A stretch of DNA of 64,000 nucleotides, from positions 248,001-312,000 of the forward strand of contig JALUTQ010000010.1 of assembly GCA_032718865.1 (NCBI GenBank), written 5' to 3'. The position numbers were made by a program, and so were the translations under genes. Below are positions 24,601 to 37,029 of this stretch, piece after piece. The stretch comes from Tilletia caries. Its lineage: Eukaryota; Basidiomycota; Exobasidiomycetes; Tilletiales; Tilletiaceae. Position 1 is the first letter of the stretch, and each line of letters opens with the position of its first letter. The notes beneath the pieces were generated by a model that saw nothing but the letters and a program-made list of their open reading frames with translations, did not search any database and was not told the origin of the DNA.

Positions 24601-27309
24601 AAGGTCCCAAAGAGATATCAGTATCCGCAGTGCAGACTGACCATCGTTGCGTGCGAACTCACCTCTGAACTGCTTTGTGTTCACGTAACTGTTCGAGATC
24701 AAGTACGTGTTAGCAACCCGGTAGAGCTTCTTGGAGCGAAGCGATGGGAGAAAGATACTCACTCAGCAACCAGCGTGAAATTGACAATTACCGAAGCAAT
24801 CGTTGACCCCAATGTCATCCAGTAGCCTTCGGAGTATGTGAAGCCATCATCGATCGCATGGGCCTTACCGAACGACGCCAGCGCAGCGATGTTGATCTTG
24901 AGCCCCATGTGAGGAGATTGGGATGTTGCTCGTCAGCCTCCCTATCTGCAGCCTCTCTTGCAAGAGCCAACGAAGCCACGTACCGCGTCATGCAATGTCA
25001 GAAGCACCATGGCGATCAGGGTGCTCTTCTTCGGCCTCATCACCTCCAAGAAACGTAGAATGATGCACAGGTTCGCCAAAACCGCAAACACCATCGAGAT
25101 GGAAAGGCCGACATCGAGAAGAACCGGGTTGAGTACGTAGATGGCCTCTGTTACCTCCCTGCCCGTGCTGACGTACCAAGTTGAGGTAAAGCCAGGCACT
25201 TCGAGCATGATGCTGAACGGCGCCATTATACCGGAGCTGGTGGAAGACGCAGATTTGCGTTTGTGTCAGCGGAGGAAAAACATCCGCCTTGAAAAGACGA
25301 TGCAGAAGCTGACTCACATGATAGGCGTCTTTCGGTAGACGTGTACCTTAGCCTCATCCTCCTCACTATCCGCGTCGTTGTCATCCTCCTCCTCATCGAG
25401 ATCATCAGTGGCGCCTGCCTCGCTTCTTGTATTCCCATCCTCCCCATCCTGTCCCGCATCACCATCACCATCACCATCGGCTTCAGCCTCAACATCAGCA
25501 TCGTCCCGATCCTGCGACTGCTTGCGTCTCGCCCAGCCCCGCAACGGCGCAGACCCGCCTGCCAAGATGAGCGTCGACAACGCTCGACTCGGCTTCCGGT
25601 CTGGCTTCGCTCTTCCTCTGCCTTGACCTCGGCCGGCTGACAATCGAGGCACTTCCTTGCGAGAACGGCCAAGTACCTGATCCGCCGCGTCATTCTCGCT
25701 GTCGCCATCCGTTTCGCTGTAGAAAGACACACTATTGTCGCTGTCCGCCGTTGCAGTACGCCGAAGCGTCACACCCGATCGACCTGTCCGAGCACGAGCA
25801 CGACTATCTCGGCCCCCGGACCCTGCTGGGGTGGTGGTTGATCTATGATTCGGATCGCCATTGGTAGAGTCCGCGTGTCCCGAGCGACTTCGGAGGATAC
25901 TGGGCAATTCAGGGTGGAGCAATCGACCTCCCACAGAAACCTCGCGCTGAAAGGACACCGCAGGTGGGCCGAGTCCATCCGCAGCTCGACCAGGTTTTCG
26001 AGCACCCCGACCGAAATGAATGGAAGGCGTCGGTGTTGTGAGTCCACGTCGGGAGCGCTCGCTCTCGTTCTCGCTCGCAAGCGTTTCGCTGCCCCACGTC
26101 GAGGTCCGGGGCAGGTCCTTCCCTCCGGAGTTGTACTGTTTCAAGAAGTTTGGATGGAGGAGATTGTTGAAGCGTTGCCAATGGTGAGCGCTGTGTCGTG
26201 CGCTCGGTCGGGATGCCGAGTCCATACTGGTGGCTGGAGCGACCAGGACCGCTGCTCCATCTGGGCCAGCAGAAGGATGCCGTTCATCCTGAGCACTGGG
26301 TACAGCGAGATGTGCCTTTGGGGGTTGCCTTCGCTCATTATGGACTGGCTCAAACATGTCTTCGTCCTCAGAGCCGAAGCCTGTGGGCGACTCGGTAAGG
26401 TTTCGAGATCGTCCAGCTTTACCTTCTGTCAACGCTGGACCCTCGCCTCCCACATCCGATTGTCCGTCTGATCCGTTGACCCCCATGACTCCTAGATCTC
26501 TTGATGGGATCTCGGCCGGAATGCTTCGAGAGGAGGATGCCCAAGGTCTTGCAACTTCTCGACCGCGTACAGGGGCCTTCGCAACCGCCGTCTCATTTCG
26601 AGCTGGCAACTCTCGCCGGTCTTGTTGAGACGTAGACGTCCGTAGTGTCGAGCTTCCAGTCGAGCGTTTCGAGGTACCGAGCTCGACAGAGTGCCGCTTA
26701 TTCGTGCTATCTGGGCCCGGCGACGATGATGTATGAGCCGACGGCCGTCGAGCGGACGGATTTCGCCTCCTTTCGATATTGGTAGCTGGTTCCTCATCCG
26801 AAGATGTCGCTGGGGTTTCCGAATCCGAAAGAGATGCCACATTCTCTTTCCTCTTTCCTGCGACGGCATTCGTGTTGATGGCCACCGTTCGTGCGGCTCT
26901 GCCGTCTGCAGGCGATTTCCGCCGATCAAGGGATGGACGAGATCGAGACTGCGAGCTCCGCGTTCCTCCATTCCCTGTTCCTGCGCCGGTCGAAGAAGCA
27001 CGCTGTGACGTCCTGATGGTCGTTTGAACATCACCCCGGTTGCCCTCCGAAGCCCGTTTTGCCACCGGCTCTTCATCCTTGTCATCGTCCTCATCCTCCA
27101 TGTCCGAATCAGCAAGTTGGCGCCTCATTGTAGCGTCCTCATCCTCAGCACGACCTCCTGCTCCCACTTCTTCTGCGTCTAGTCGACGATTACGTGCGCG
27201 CAGACCTTGGATCGCCGCGCCCGCCGTCAGTACCAAGGGGACAATGGTCGGCATCGTCCCGAAGCTTGGAGGCACAGAGTCGTCGGGAAGGTTGTACGAC
27301 TTGCAAAAT
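21669..27309 (-). CDS. TOK1: TOK-type outward-rectifier potassium channel (two pore domains), 5' end unresolved
   Basis: Plasma-membrane K+ channel of the fungal TOK class (8 membrane segments, two pores). Twelve exons run from about 25318-27309 to 21669-21874. Pore 1 reads VCTLFTIG/FGDILPSTTAAR and pore 2 VFFSTIG/YGDFSPKTPSGR, each split by an intron inside the selectivity filter. Membrane segments include MPTIVPLVLTAGAAIQGLR, ISMVFAVLANLCIILRFLE, VIMTMLVLFYLSIGALIYCL, GIVLVALVIATTRE and GSLFLVFWLMGAGIFVATE. The tail is long, charged and ends in a predicted coiled coil (DLAELRARITELEADVEKE). About 1,600 residues, against 691 in yeast Tok1. Most of the excess is one roughly 640-residue Ser/Arg/Asp-rich insert between the first segment and the conserved VPGFTSTWYV, plus a 300-residue linker between the pores. 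I could not fix the start codon. Confidence 0.88.
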
Positions 27310-28016
27310 CTGGGTGATGGACGTTAGGTCTTTCAACCGAGTAGTACTGATGAGTCGTTAGGGATGCCGCGAGGAGCATCATCAAAAGAAGGGCCAAGGA
27401 TCGCTCAGGGAGAGATCCAGCACAGGCTACATATATGTAGGAAACCGAGCTCAATACTTGATGCGGATCTGTCTCAGCGCTCACGCCGTCCCACGGCCCA
27501 CCAGCAGCCAGCCTGACTTCAAAAATGTCGGAAGTCGAAACGGGAGCGCGTGAGGCAGCGCGTGCGACGTGACGCGTGCGGCGGGAGCGTCTGCGGACGA
27601 GCTTAGATAACGTGCCCCCCTATCAAGACCCTGCAGAGGCTGTGGAGTCCAGACCTTGCTGCAGGACAAGAATGAATGCCCGCTGCTAGGCTTGCAGGCT
27701 TGGACTTTGGAGCCTTCGCACCTGGATGCAGGGCGAGGAGAAGGCAGAGTTGATTGCGAAAACGGTATCCTGGAGATTACTTGTCTCTGCACATAACAAT
27801 TCGTTATTGATAGTGATACCCATAGAAGATCGTTAATGGTTCCGAACAAGATAGACGCAAGAGGGAGAAGGGGGGAAACAAATGTCCGGAGAACAGGGTC
27901 GGGACGTCGTCTTCGTAGGAGAGGTGGGCGGACAGGACAATCGCTCGACCCGAAAGGGCCCCGCATGGGGGATCTCGGCGGCCTGATCGGGTGGCTTGAG
28001 GGTCCGGCGTGCCTGC
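27310..28016. other. Region between TOK channel and chitin synthase; holds the unresolved TOK 5' end
   Basis: The first conserved TOK exon starts near 27309 after a CATCACCCAG acceptor. A donor-like GTGAGC occurs at about 27483 at the end of a frame ending SGWLLVGRGTA. An inverted-repeat-like TACATATATGTA sits at about 27430-27441. First exon and promoter must lie here, but no start codon stands out. Confidence 0.4.
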
Positions 28017-31000
28017 TCACTCGCCTTGGAAGAGTCGGATAAAGGTGTAAATCGTCGCACCGATCAGACGGATGAAGGACAGGACGGCAACACTGTACAA
28101 GACTGGTATACGGGGAAAAAAAAGGCAAAGCTTCAGCACGATCATCCCTTTCTTGGATGCTGAGGATATGGCCTGTACACTCACGGAAAGCCTGCAAACA
28201 TCAATCCACGAAAGGTCCGGGACGATCGGAAAGGTAGGCGGTAAGAAGGGACGAGATGGTGAGCGCAAGTTCTGTCGCTCGAATGTGTGTGAGGGATGAG
28301 AGCTCACCGTATATCCAGACCGTACTGAATCTGAAGAGAGACTGAGAATGGTGACAGCCAGCGCAGCATTGCTGATAGTCCACGCCAAGACGACATTCTG
28401 TGCGAACAAACGATGGAGAAATTTGCATCAGTAAGGCTGATCGCACAGAGGCAGGCGTCTGGGATGGACACACACCGTTCGGAAAGCGGCATCTGTACGC
28501 CAGTATGACGGAAAAGGAGACTGCGTCAGAACCTGTCAAGTTGAAGAACTGTATAGACTGAGCCGACTTACAGTAATCTGTCTGTTTTTGATCCAGATCT
28601 ACAGTCTTGACCTCCTTGGGCGGCGGAGTCGCAAGGACGTGAAGCCTAAACCGCCCCAAGTTCAAAAGCCGACACTGGTCAGAATCATGATGCCAAAAAG
28701 GATGTGATGTACCGAAGAGACGGTTCCACTCACGAATCGTCATAGAGCGTGTTCAAATCCTTGTCGCCACTCGGCATCGAGACCTCTATCTGGTTACCCT
28801 TGCCTACGACAGCAGAGCCAAGATCTGTTCCAACTTTGTCGGAGCCCTGAGTAATTGATCAAGTCAGACGGAAAGTCGGGTCGATGTCAACTTCATGCAC
28901 AAGCACCAGACTGGTCCGAGAAAGTCGCTGTAGGCTCACCTTTGTACCCCAACTGAGATATTTCACAACCACAAGGGCCAGTATTTCGTCAGTAACCCGG
29001 CGGCAGATGCAATCAGTTCGCTCAGAGCGACAAACTCTCACCTGATGTCGTGCACGTTACAGCTGGAAAGGACAAAGTACTCGCGGTGAGGATTATGTAC
29101 CGAATGATGTAGTGTGCAGCTCAAATCTGACTTACAAGGCGTAGATGTTGATGATGTTGACGAAGGAAGCACTGAGCACCAGGCTGTACAAAGGAGGCAA
29201 GAAATGAGTTTCGTCACATCTTCCCTTCCCGCGGCAGATCTGGCAACTCACTACTGCAGGATCGAGCTGAACATGTGCCATGGTTCTAGAATTTGCAGAA
29301 GGAAAGGGATGAGTTCGGTCGGGAGACAGTGAATCCATTGACTTCCTCTCAGCAATCAACACTGCTCAACTCACCAAGGAACATGAGCGAGGCCAGGAGC
29401 CAGATGCCGTACGTCGCTGTGGGTGAGGCAGAACAGAAAGATGATCAGCAGACTGATTCGACAATGACAGGCTACAGGTAGCCATTGTAGAACTCACATG
29501 CCAACGAGATGACAATCGTCACAAAATTCTATATCAGATCCAAAGGAAGAAAACAAATCACAATAACGCGTTCAGTCAAAGTACATCAACGTGTGTCGAT
29601 TTTTGTTTTCCACGAGATGCATCCATCCATCCGGGAAATTGCACTCACCGAATCCTTAACCAAACTCTCCGCACCATCCGGACTCGTCGTACTCCGCATG
29701 ATAGACCGAACCGCAATCCACATGGCCGCCACAGACATGTAGACGGTCAAGATGCCCATGACGACCATCGCACCCGTGTACATCATCTTCGCGCCCGCTG
29801 GCCGGTTACCCATCGCGAGCAGGAAGCAGAGAATGATGATCGCCAGGTACACTGTCGGGAAAAAGGAGGAAGACCGCAGGGTGTTAAGTCTGCGATTGGT
29901 TGTGCGATTCGTCGCGGGTGAGCCGGGATCATCACAACTTACAGTAGCGGAGGATCTCATTCGGAATGGACATCTTCGGCACGAGGGTATCCAAGCTCGA
30001 CGTGATGAAGACGAAGGCAATGTAGAAGTTGGCGAGACCGAACCTGTGATGAAAGATGTCCAGGGAGAAGTAGCGTGAGTTGTGTAAGGCGGAAGCGGTC
30101 ACGGCCCCGCTATCCAGCGGCCCCGACAGACTACTCACCAGGAGAAGAGCAGCACAATGAGCTGATAGACCCACTCGACGTGGATGATGGCCTTCCGCGT
30201 GAAGGTGTGATTCGAGCGGTAGATGTAGTGCAAGTGCACGACGGAGTGAATGCCCGCGAAGAAGGAGCCATTGAGCCATCGTCGACGCTGTGAGATCAGC
30301 TCAGGCACCTGATCGGGAACGTCGGTGACGGCTTGCGCGCTCTTCACGTAACGCAGCACCCATTGGGCATTACGCTTCGTGACCAGCTCCCAGCACAGGA
30401 TTCGATCTTCGGCGAGGTCTGTGGGAGGAAGCAACGAAGGGTTGAGCTTCAGCCTGCGAAGAGAAGTACATCAATCGAAACGGGGCAAGAGCGCTGCAGA
30501 CTTACACATGTTACTCTCGAAGATTCCGGCCTGCCCAGCCCCACCACCATGCAGCTTCTCTCCCATAAAGTACTTCTCCAGTGGACCTTGGCCGGTACTG
30601 TCGTTCTGCAGACTGATGTACCGATATGCTGAGAACGCGCCCGGCAAGACTGTGATGTACCCGAACACAGACTCGAGGGGCTTGTCCAGGATGTTCTGGG
30701 GGTAAAGAACGCACAAAAGCAAGATGAAGGTGAGCCAAGTCGTCACCACAGCCTATCTCAGATCATAGTCCGTCTCTGATACTCACGCTCATCTTGTACT
30801 CAAAGTTCTGCGCTGCAACGAGCGGATTCAGAAGACCTTGGCCATACTTGCCCTTGAGCGCAACGATCTCTCCACACGCGCCGCCGACGTTGGAGTTGAT
30901 GTCGAAGGCCTTCCAAAGGTGGTAGAGCGATTTGGGCCGGGGCATTGTGCCCACGTCGATGAGGACACAGATGTTGGGTTGGAGAACCGGTCCAAAGGCG

Positions 31001-32570
31001 CTGAAGAACCACCTGTGGGAGTTAATCTTCTTTTGATTGCGCTCCTTGAGGCAGAAGAGGATCTGGAGAAGTGGATCGAAACTTCTGCACGTTGAGCCTT
31101 GCTGGACCCAAGCGGTTTCATGCCACCTCGTTGTGTACTGACCTGAACAGGCATGATGCCCTTCTCCCGCCCTCGGAACTTGAGGTTGGAATCGACACTG
31201 AGCTGAGTCGTGTACTCGTAGATGTGCGCCTCCACCGCTTTCCCGTTGACCATGTTCTTAGCCACACCTTCTTGATAGACACCCATGGCGGCCAGGACGG
31301 ACAAGGTGCGGGCGTTGACCTTCTTACGACCGTCACTGACGATGCAGACGACGACTTTCTTCCAACCGTCTTTGCCCCATGTCTTCGAGCGCTCTCGGGT
31401 GCAGAGGTGAGCGCTGAGCACGTTGGGACAAAATCAATGAGCAAAGGCTGAACTTGACGTGTGCAACGGGTGGAGGCGGAGGAGGGACTGCTCACATGTT
31501 GGTCATGACACCATGCATGGTACGCGTAAAGAGCTCCTCGTCTTCGTTGTACCTGAAATCGTCGCGACGCGTTCAATCGAAGAAACGGAGTCAGAATTCT
31601 TGCGATGTGAACGGCGACCAATGGAGGCCACTCACATGGTCAGGACGATGAACATTTCTGTCCGACGCGGAGGGTCAAAGAGCACGGGGCGAAGGGTGAA
31701 TTGCTCCTCTTTGAACTTGTCTGGGTCGCACGTGGCCGCCGTATACCGCATATGTGTGAACTCGCGCGACTCGCGGTCGTTGAGCTTTTCCAAGAGCTTG
31801 GAAGGGACGGGACAGTCTGCAGGATACACATGGTCGCGCGCGCGCGGAGATAGAAGTCAGCGAGAGAGAGAGAGCTATACCAGGGTGACAGGAAGCGAAT
31901 GCTGCAGAGACTTACCCAGTACGAGGTTACCGTGGTAGAGCTCGACGCGTTTCAGAGTCTTGTACCGTCTGGGAATGCGCTGTGGGATCCTCCCGAATCT
32001 AATTCCGCCCGCTTCCCCGGCCTCCATGGAAGAAGGGTCGACAAAGCCACCGGGGAAGGTCATGCTAGCCCCTGACTCCGAATTTCGCGGTCCCCGAGCG
32101 CGGAGCGGCATGGAAGCGTCATCTTCCGAATCCGATGCGCCTGGAATCCCACCAGCCGCGTGTGCTGCGCCGTGGTGGGCGAAGGAAGTAGATTCGGCAT
32201 CGATGGAGCGACGCGGGTAGAGAGTGGGCTGTGCGCGTCCATCGTCGTGGTAGGTCCCGTCGGCGTCAAAGGACGATGCAGGTACATAGCCAGGTTCATC
32301 TTGTGAGTAGTGGCCTGCACCGCCGTAGCCGTTATCGTCGTGAAACTGCGATGCGCGACGGCCCGCGGGTGATGCTCCTGCGGCTGATGGGGGGCGGATC
32401 GGAGAGTCGTACGGAGTGGAGTAGGGGTATGGATTCTGTTGCGGCGGCTGGTCGGGATACGCGTAGGCGTCGTCGTATGGATTTGGGTGCGGGCCGGACG
32501 CGCTGTACCGGTTGGGAGGGTATCCGGGCGGGTCCTGGCTGCCCGGCTGGTAGGTGGGGTATCCCGCCAT
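28017..32570 (-). CDS. Chitin synthase (division 1, class I-III type)
   Basis: Plasma-membrane family-2 glycosyltransferase that polymerises UDP-GlcNAc into cell-wall chitin. I read about 21 exons, first 31916-32570, last 28017-28102. In order: a Pro/Tyr/Gln-rich disordered N-terminus; [98 protein letters not shown]; the catalytic [13 protein letters not shown]; then several membrane segments and a C-terminal [20 protein letters not shown]. Exons near the 3' end are tiny: about 13 nt (28940-28952), 17 nt (28476-28492) and 7 nt (28185-28191). The upstream gene is helicase HCS1 on the same strand; the TOK gene follows. Confidence 0.95.
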
Positions 32571-33233
32571 GGTGTTACGAGGACGAGGGGTGAGCGAAGC
32601 TGTTGGATGTCCTTGCTGCGTGACGAGGTGCGTCGGCGACGGCGGCGACGGCAATGGAAGAGCTCTCTGCTTCCGGTGTGAGCGAGAGCGAGAGCGAGCT
32701 GCAAGGCGAGGGTTGTTGCGAGAGATTGGATGAGCGGGAGAGGATCCTTGGCGCGCGCGTGCTGGTTCTCAAGCACCGCCCCTTCTATACTCGCTCTCAC
32801 TCACTTACACGCGAGGGTCCGAGACCAATTCAGCGCCCCGGGAAGCGGGAAGAGGGGCTAAAATTGTGCGCACAGCCCCCGACAGCGGGTAAACAGCAAG
32901 CAAGAGTGAGTGAGTGCAACAGCAAGATGTGCAATGTGCATGGGTGAGGGGTGAGGCGACGCTGCAAGCCTGCAACTGCAGCGAACGAGGCTGTGTATGT
33001 GTCGCCCTGCGCGATGCTTCCTTCCCTCCCTTCCAGCTTTCCAAAGCGGTGTTCTTCCAAGGGGAATTCATGCGCAGGCTTCACCGCATGCGTCCGCCAA
33101 GTCAAACGTCTCGCTGTGCTGGGTTCAGGATCGCCCATCGTTTCGAACACAACGAAGATGAGAACGGGCATCGGTAGTAGTATGTAACGGCCAGATGGAA
33201 GAGCGGTAATTGCCGATGGCCCCTTCCCTCATT
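32571..33233. other. Intergenic: chitin synthase promoter and helicase 3' region
   Basis: No supported gene on either strand. Contains repeated GAGCGAGA motifs near 32685 and short AGTGAGTG runs near 32905. Overlapping open frames on both strands are low-complexity and unsupported. Confidence 0.4.
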
Positions 33234-36200
33234 TCATTCCGGCACGATGACAAGAGCATGCTCGCCCAAGTGGTCCATCCACGCCTTGAGGTACCCATCC
33301 CCACCCCGCCCCACCGTGTCTGAATCGCCCACCACGCACAAGTGCCGCTTCGCCCGTGTCATAGCCACGTTCAGCCGTCGTTTCTCTGGTCGAGTTGGGG
33401 AGAGAGAGGCCAAAGTCAGCTTTGAGATAGGTGGAAAAGAGAAAAGTAAGAGCTCACCTGCAAGGAAGCCAACTTCGCCATCACGGTTGCTTCGAACCAG
33501 ACTCAGCACCACGGCCTCCTTCTCTCGCCCTTGCATCCCGTCTACCGTGCCGACCTCCACTCCAGCCAGCGAGACAGGTCCCTGAGCCCCTCCGGCGGGA
33601 GCACCTCCGTTCCCGCCCTCGTCGGCGCCATCGTCGGCGTGATCTTCATCCTCGTCTTCGTCCTCAACCTGCTTCGATGACGCCGATTTCTTGCTGCTCC
33701 CTCCGACCGCGCGTTTGTCGTGTTTCGTGACGCGCTTACCCTTCCCGGCCGCTTTCTTCCCCTTCCCCTTCTTCTCCTCAGCCTCAGCCTCTCGTGCCGC
33801 AGTGGGTACGTCCTTCTCCCTCCCCTGCACCACAGGTCCGACCGCATCCCGACAGGCTCCCAACATCTCCCGAATCAACGCCGCCTGTGCCGCATACGGC
33901 GCTAGCACCACAATCTCCTCCACCTTCAGCCCATGCGAGACCAGCTTCTTGACATGCGCCAGCACCAGCGCAGCCTCGTTCGCATTGCTCTTCGACTCGG
34001 AGAGCGGGCCGACTTTGTTCGGAGAGGACGAGGAGCCATCGGGCGAGGACTCAAACATCTCCAGGCCGGCTGTGTCAATGAAGACGAGGGGAGCCGTGTG
34101 CGCGTCGTCCTCCTCGTCTTCGCCCGCTCCGTCGCCATCTGCTTTCGAATCGCCGCAGCGGTAATGTGGCAGATCTCGAAGTCGAGACTGGGCACAGCCT
34201 TCCCAAGCCCGTAATCGGCCCTCGTACAGCTCCGAGTTGGGGAACGCTTGCAGAGTGTTGTTCATCCGGTACTGCTCTTCGAGCACGGCCTTACAGCTCG
34301 GGCCGTACATGCCCAACAGTCGCGAGAAGAGCGTCGTCTCCAGCGTTCGAGGTGGACGAAGGGGCTTGGTCGCCAGAAGGGGTGTAGCGTTCGAATCATC
34401 TGCAGCGGCGGTAGCGTCGAGATGGTCTTGATTATCACCGCCGCTCTCAACGTCCGAGAGCGTCATGTCCTCAAGCCCGTCCTCGAGCGCATCCTCTACC
34501 TCCTCATCCGACCTTGGCTCCACAGATTCTTCCTCGACGACCTCCCGCTTCTCCTTCCGTTGCCTCTTCTCCTTCTCCCTAAGCGCCTGTTTTGCTTCCC
34601 TTTTCTTCCTCTTGAGCCTGCTCGCCTCCCGTGCCCTTCTGACCCGGCCCGCCTCTGGATCTTTGACGGTAGGCGGCAACTGCAAGTGATCCCCCGCCAA
34701 CACAAGTTTCACTCCTCCCCCTTCCTCCTCCCCATGATAGGCATCGCCTTCTCTCCGCCGCCGTCGCTGCTGCTCTTGCTGCTGTTGTTCCACAGCCCGC
34801 ATGATAGGAATCCACACCGCCGGCTCGAGCGCCTGGCACGCCTCATCAACGACGACAAGGTCGAATCCCCGACTCTGGCCCCCGCCCAGCGGCCCCGTGC
34901 GTTCAAAGGCGCGCTCAAGGATTCGCGAGCCGGCACCGTGGCAGGTACAGAGTACGATATCCGCCCGACCTAGCACGTTACGCATCAACTTCCGACTGCG
35001 TGATTCGTGTTCCTTCTTCAGCGAGCGGAGGTCGACCCAGGCCTTCTTCCGGGCGTAGCCGCGCAAGATTGGTCGGCCAGTGCTGGCTGGACCGCTGCTG
35101 GAGTCATCATGTTTGGCACCCGTCGGCTTCTTTCCCTTTTTGTCCTTCTTGTTCTTGGCGCCTGCGCTGGCACCAGTCGGCGTTTCGCGTTCTTCTAGCT
35201 TGGCTCGAAGCTTCTTGATCTCCAACTCGACGTCCCGGACCATCTCAGCCTCGGCTCTGTCGACCGCTCCCTCCACATTCCCACCCGTCTCGGCACCACT
35301 CTGACTGGCCTTCTTGCCACCAGCCGACTCGGAAGGGGAGACGAGCCGATCGAGCGTCCGTTCGACCAGGGCGGGCATCACCCGAGCCGGATGACCCAAC
35401 CTAACAACAGAAATTCCGGCCCGTCGAAGAACGGTGGGCGTGTCTCGCTCCGGATCCTTGGCGAGCGTGGGTGGGTGAGGCACGACGAGTCTTTCGAGTA
35501 GATTGTCGATAGCTAGGTTGGAGGCTGCACAGACGAGGACCCGCTTGCGACTTTGTTGCTGTTGATCGGTTCCGGGTTCGGACGGTGGCGCCTGCGAGGA
35601 GGAGGGATGAGGAAGGACGACTTGTGCGATCAGTTCGATGAGCGTTGTCGTCTTTCCTGTCCCCGGCGGGCCATGCAGGAGGGAGAAGGGCTGGGAGCGG
35701 AGTGCGAAGTCGATTGCTGCGAGTTGCGAGGAGTTCAAGTTGGCATTGATTGGCGGGTTGATGGGCAAAGTGAGGGACTTCGAGCTTGGGGAGGAGACGA
35801 AAGATGGAGTCGATAGACCGAGCAATGCTGTTATGAGCTGAGGAACGGGCTGGGGTTCTTCTGAGATTGGATCAACAGTGCCCTCTTCGTCGTCATTTTC
35901 CGAGTTCGCATCTTCAACCTCGACTTCATCGTCTTCCTCGTCCTGATTTTGGTCAGGATGCTCCACCTCATTGTCATCCTTCTCCTCCTCCTCATCTTCT
36001 TCTGTAGCCTCTTTTGTATGAGTCGCCGCCGAAGGTTCGCTCTGGCCAGTCTGAGTATCTACTTCGACCTGTGCGTTAGATGCTTCTGTCCCTGTGTCTG
36101 CATTTACGTCTGCCTCTGCGTCTACATCTTGTGGAGTAGACTCGGGTTCTGGCAGAGGCTGAGGATCAGCCTGTCGGGATCGATCCTGGGACATATCAGC

Positions 36201-37029
36201 TGGAGGCTTTGGTGTTCCTTCCTTCGACATGGCGACCGGAAACAGGTCTTCTTCTGAGAAACCAAGGAGCTTGCCGAGTCGGGCCATGGTCTGGTCCATT
36301 CTGATATCAAGGCAACCGGGGTCAGCTGAGCGGTGGCAATCGCAAGGCCGCCTGATGGACGCAGACACTCAACCGGTCAAAAGTGGAATCGTTGGCGACC
36401 TTCACGAGCCGACAGCGCTCGGGTAGCTGAAGAGTTGCCTGTGCGGATCGTTTGGACTGCTTGTTGGATCCCGCCTTCAAATGCGACGCACCGTTGCCAC
36501 CTTTGTCTCTGAGGGACACCGCTACGACGATGCGATCTTGGGAGGTCGAGTAGATTACGCCTTGGTGTCCCTCTGGCTCTTCGCCTTGCCTCCTGACGCC
36601 GTCGTCCTGCTGCCGAGTGTTGCCCTTGGATTTCCCTTCGACACCGGCATGCTCCTGGATGGCGCATAAGTCGCCCGTTCGGAAGGAGTGCTGTGGCAAC
36701 TGCGTGTCGGAGTGCCACGCACTGGGCCGATGCAGTTCCACCAGCGCTGTCTTATCGCCCAATTGGCCCCCGGCAGAGGAAGAAGCGGCAGGCCCACGCG
36801 TCCCGCCAGATCGTCGAGAATTCACGCGTGTTGTGCTGATGGAGCTGACGCCGAGATTGAGCAAGGCGAGCCCATGTCGCTCGAGGAGGCGTGGAGGAGC
36901 GTGAGAGAGGAGGAGATGGGACTGCTCGTGCTCGGCCTTTCGCTCGCGGCTCAGCAAGACAAGTTGACGCTGAAGCCAGCTCAGAGCAAGGTGGCGGTCG
37001 TCGCCAGCAGGTTCGGAGACGGTGGCCAT
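33234..37029 (-). CDS. HCS1: SMUBP-2/Hcs1-like superfamily 1 DNA/RNA helicase
   Basis: ATP-dependent 5'-3' helicase of the UPF1-like SF1B group. Three exons (36374-37029, 33458-36300, 33386 or lower to 33234). The N-terminus has HGLALLNLGVSSI, as in IGHMBP2 (ERRG...LALLNL). Helicase motifs: Walker A GPPGTGKTTT, Ia VLVCAASNLAIDNLLERL, II VVDEACQALEP, III LVLAGDHLQLPPTV, IV/V LEEQYRMN and VGTVDGMQGREKEAVVLSL, VI RRLNVAMTRAKRHLCVVGD. Intron 2 (33386-33457, 72 nt) has no stop in frame; removing it restores the family-like GFLAEKRRLNVAMTRAK. The protein is about 1,240 residues, long for Hcs1, through highly acidic linkers after exon 1 and Lys/Arg/Glu-rich inserts between motifs. It ends right after motif VI, without the R3H and AN1 finger of animal IGHMBP2. 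Confidence 0.92.
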
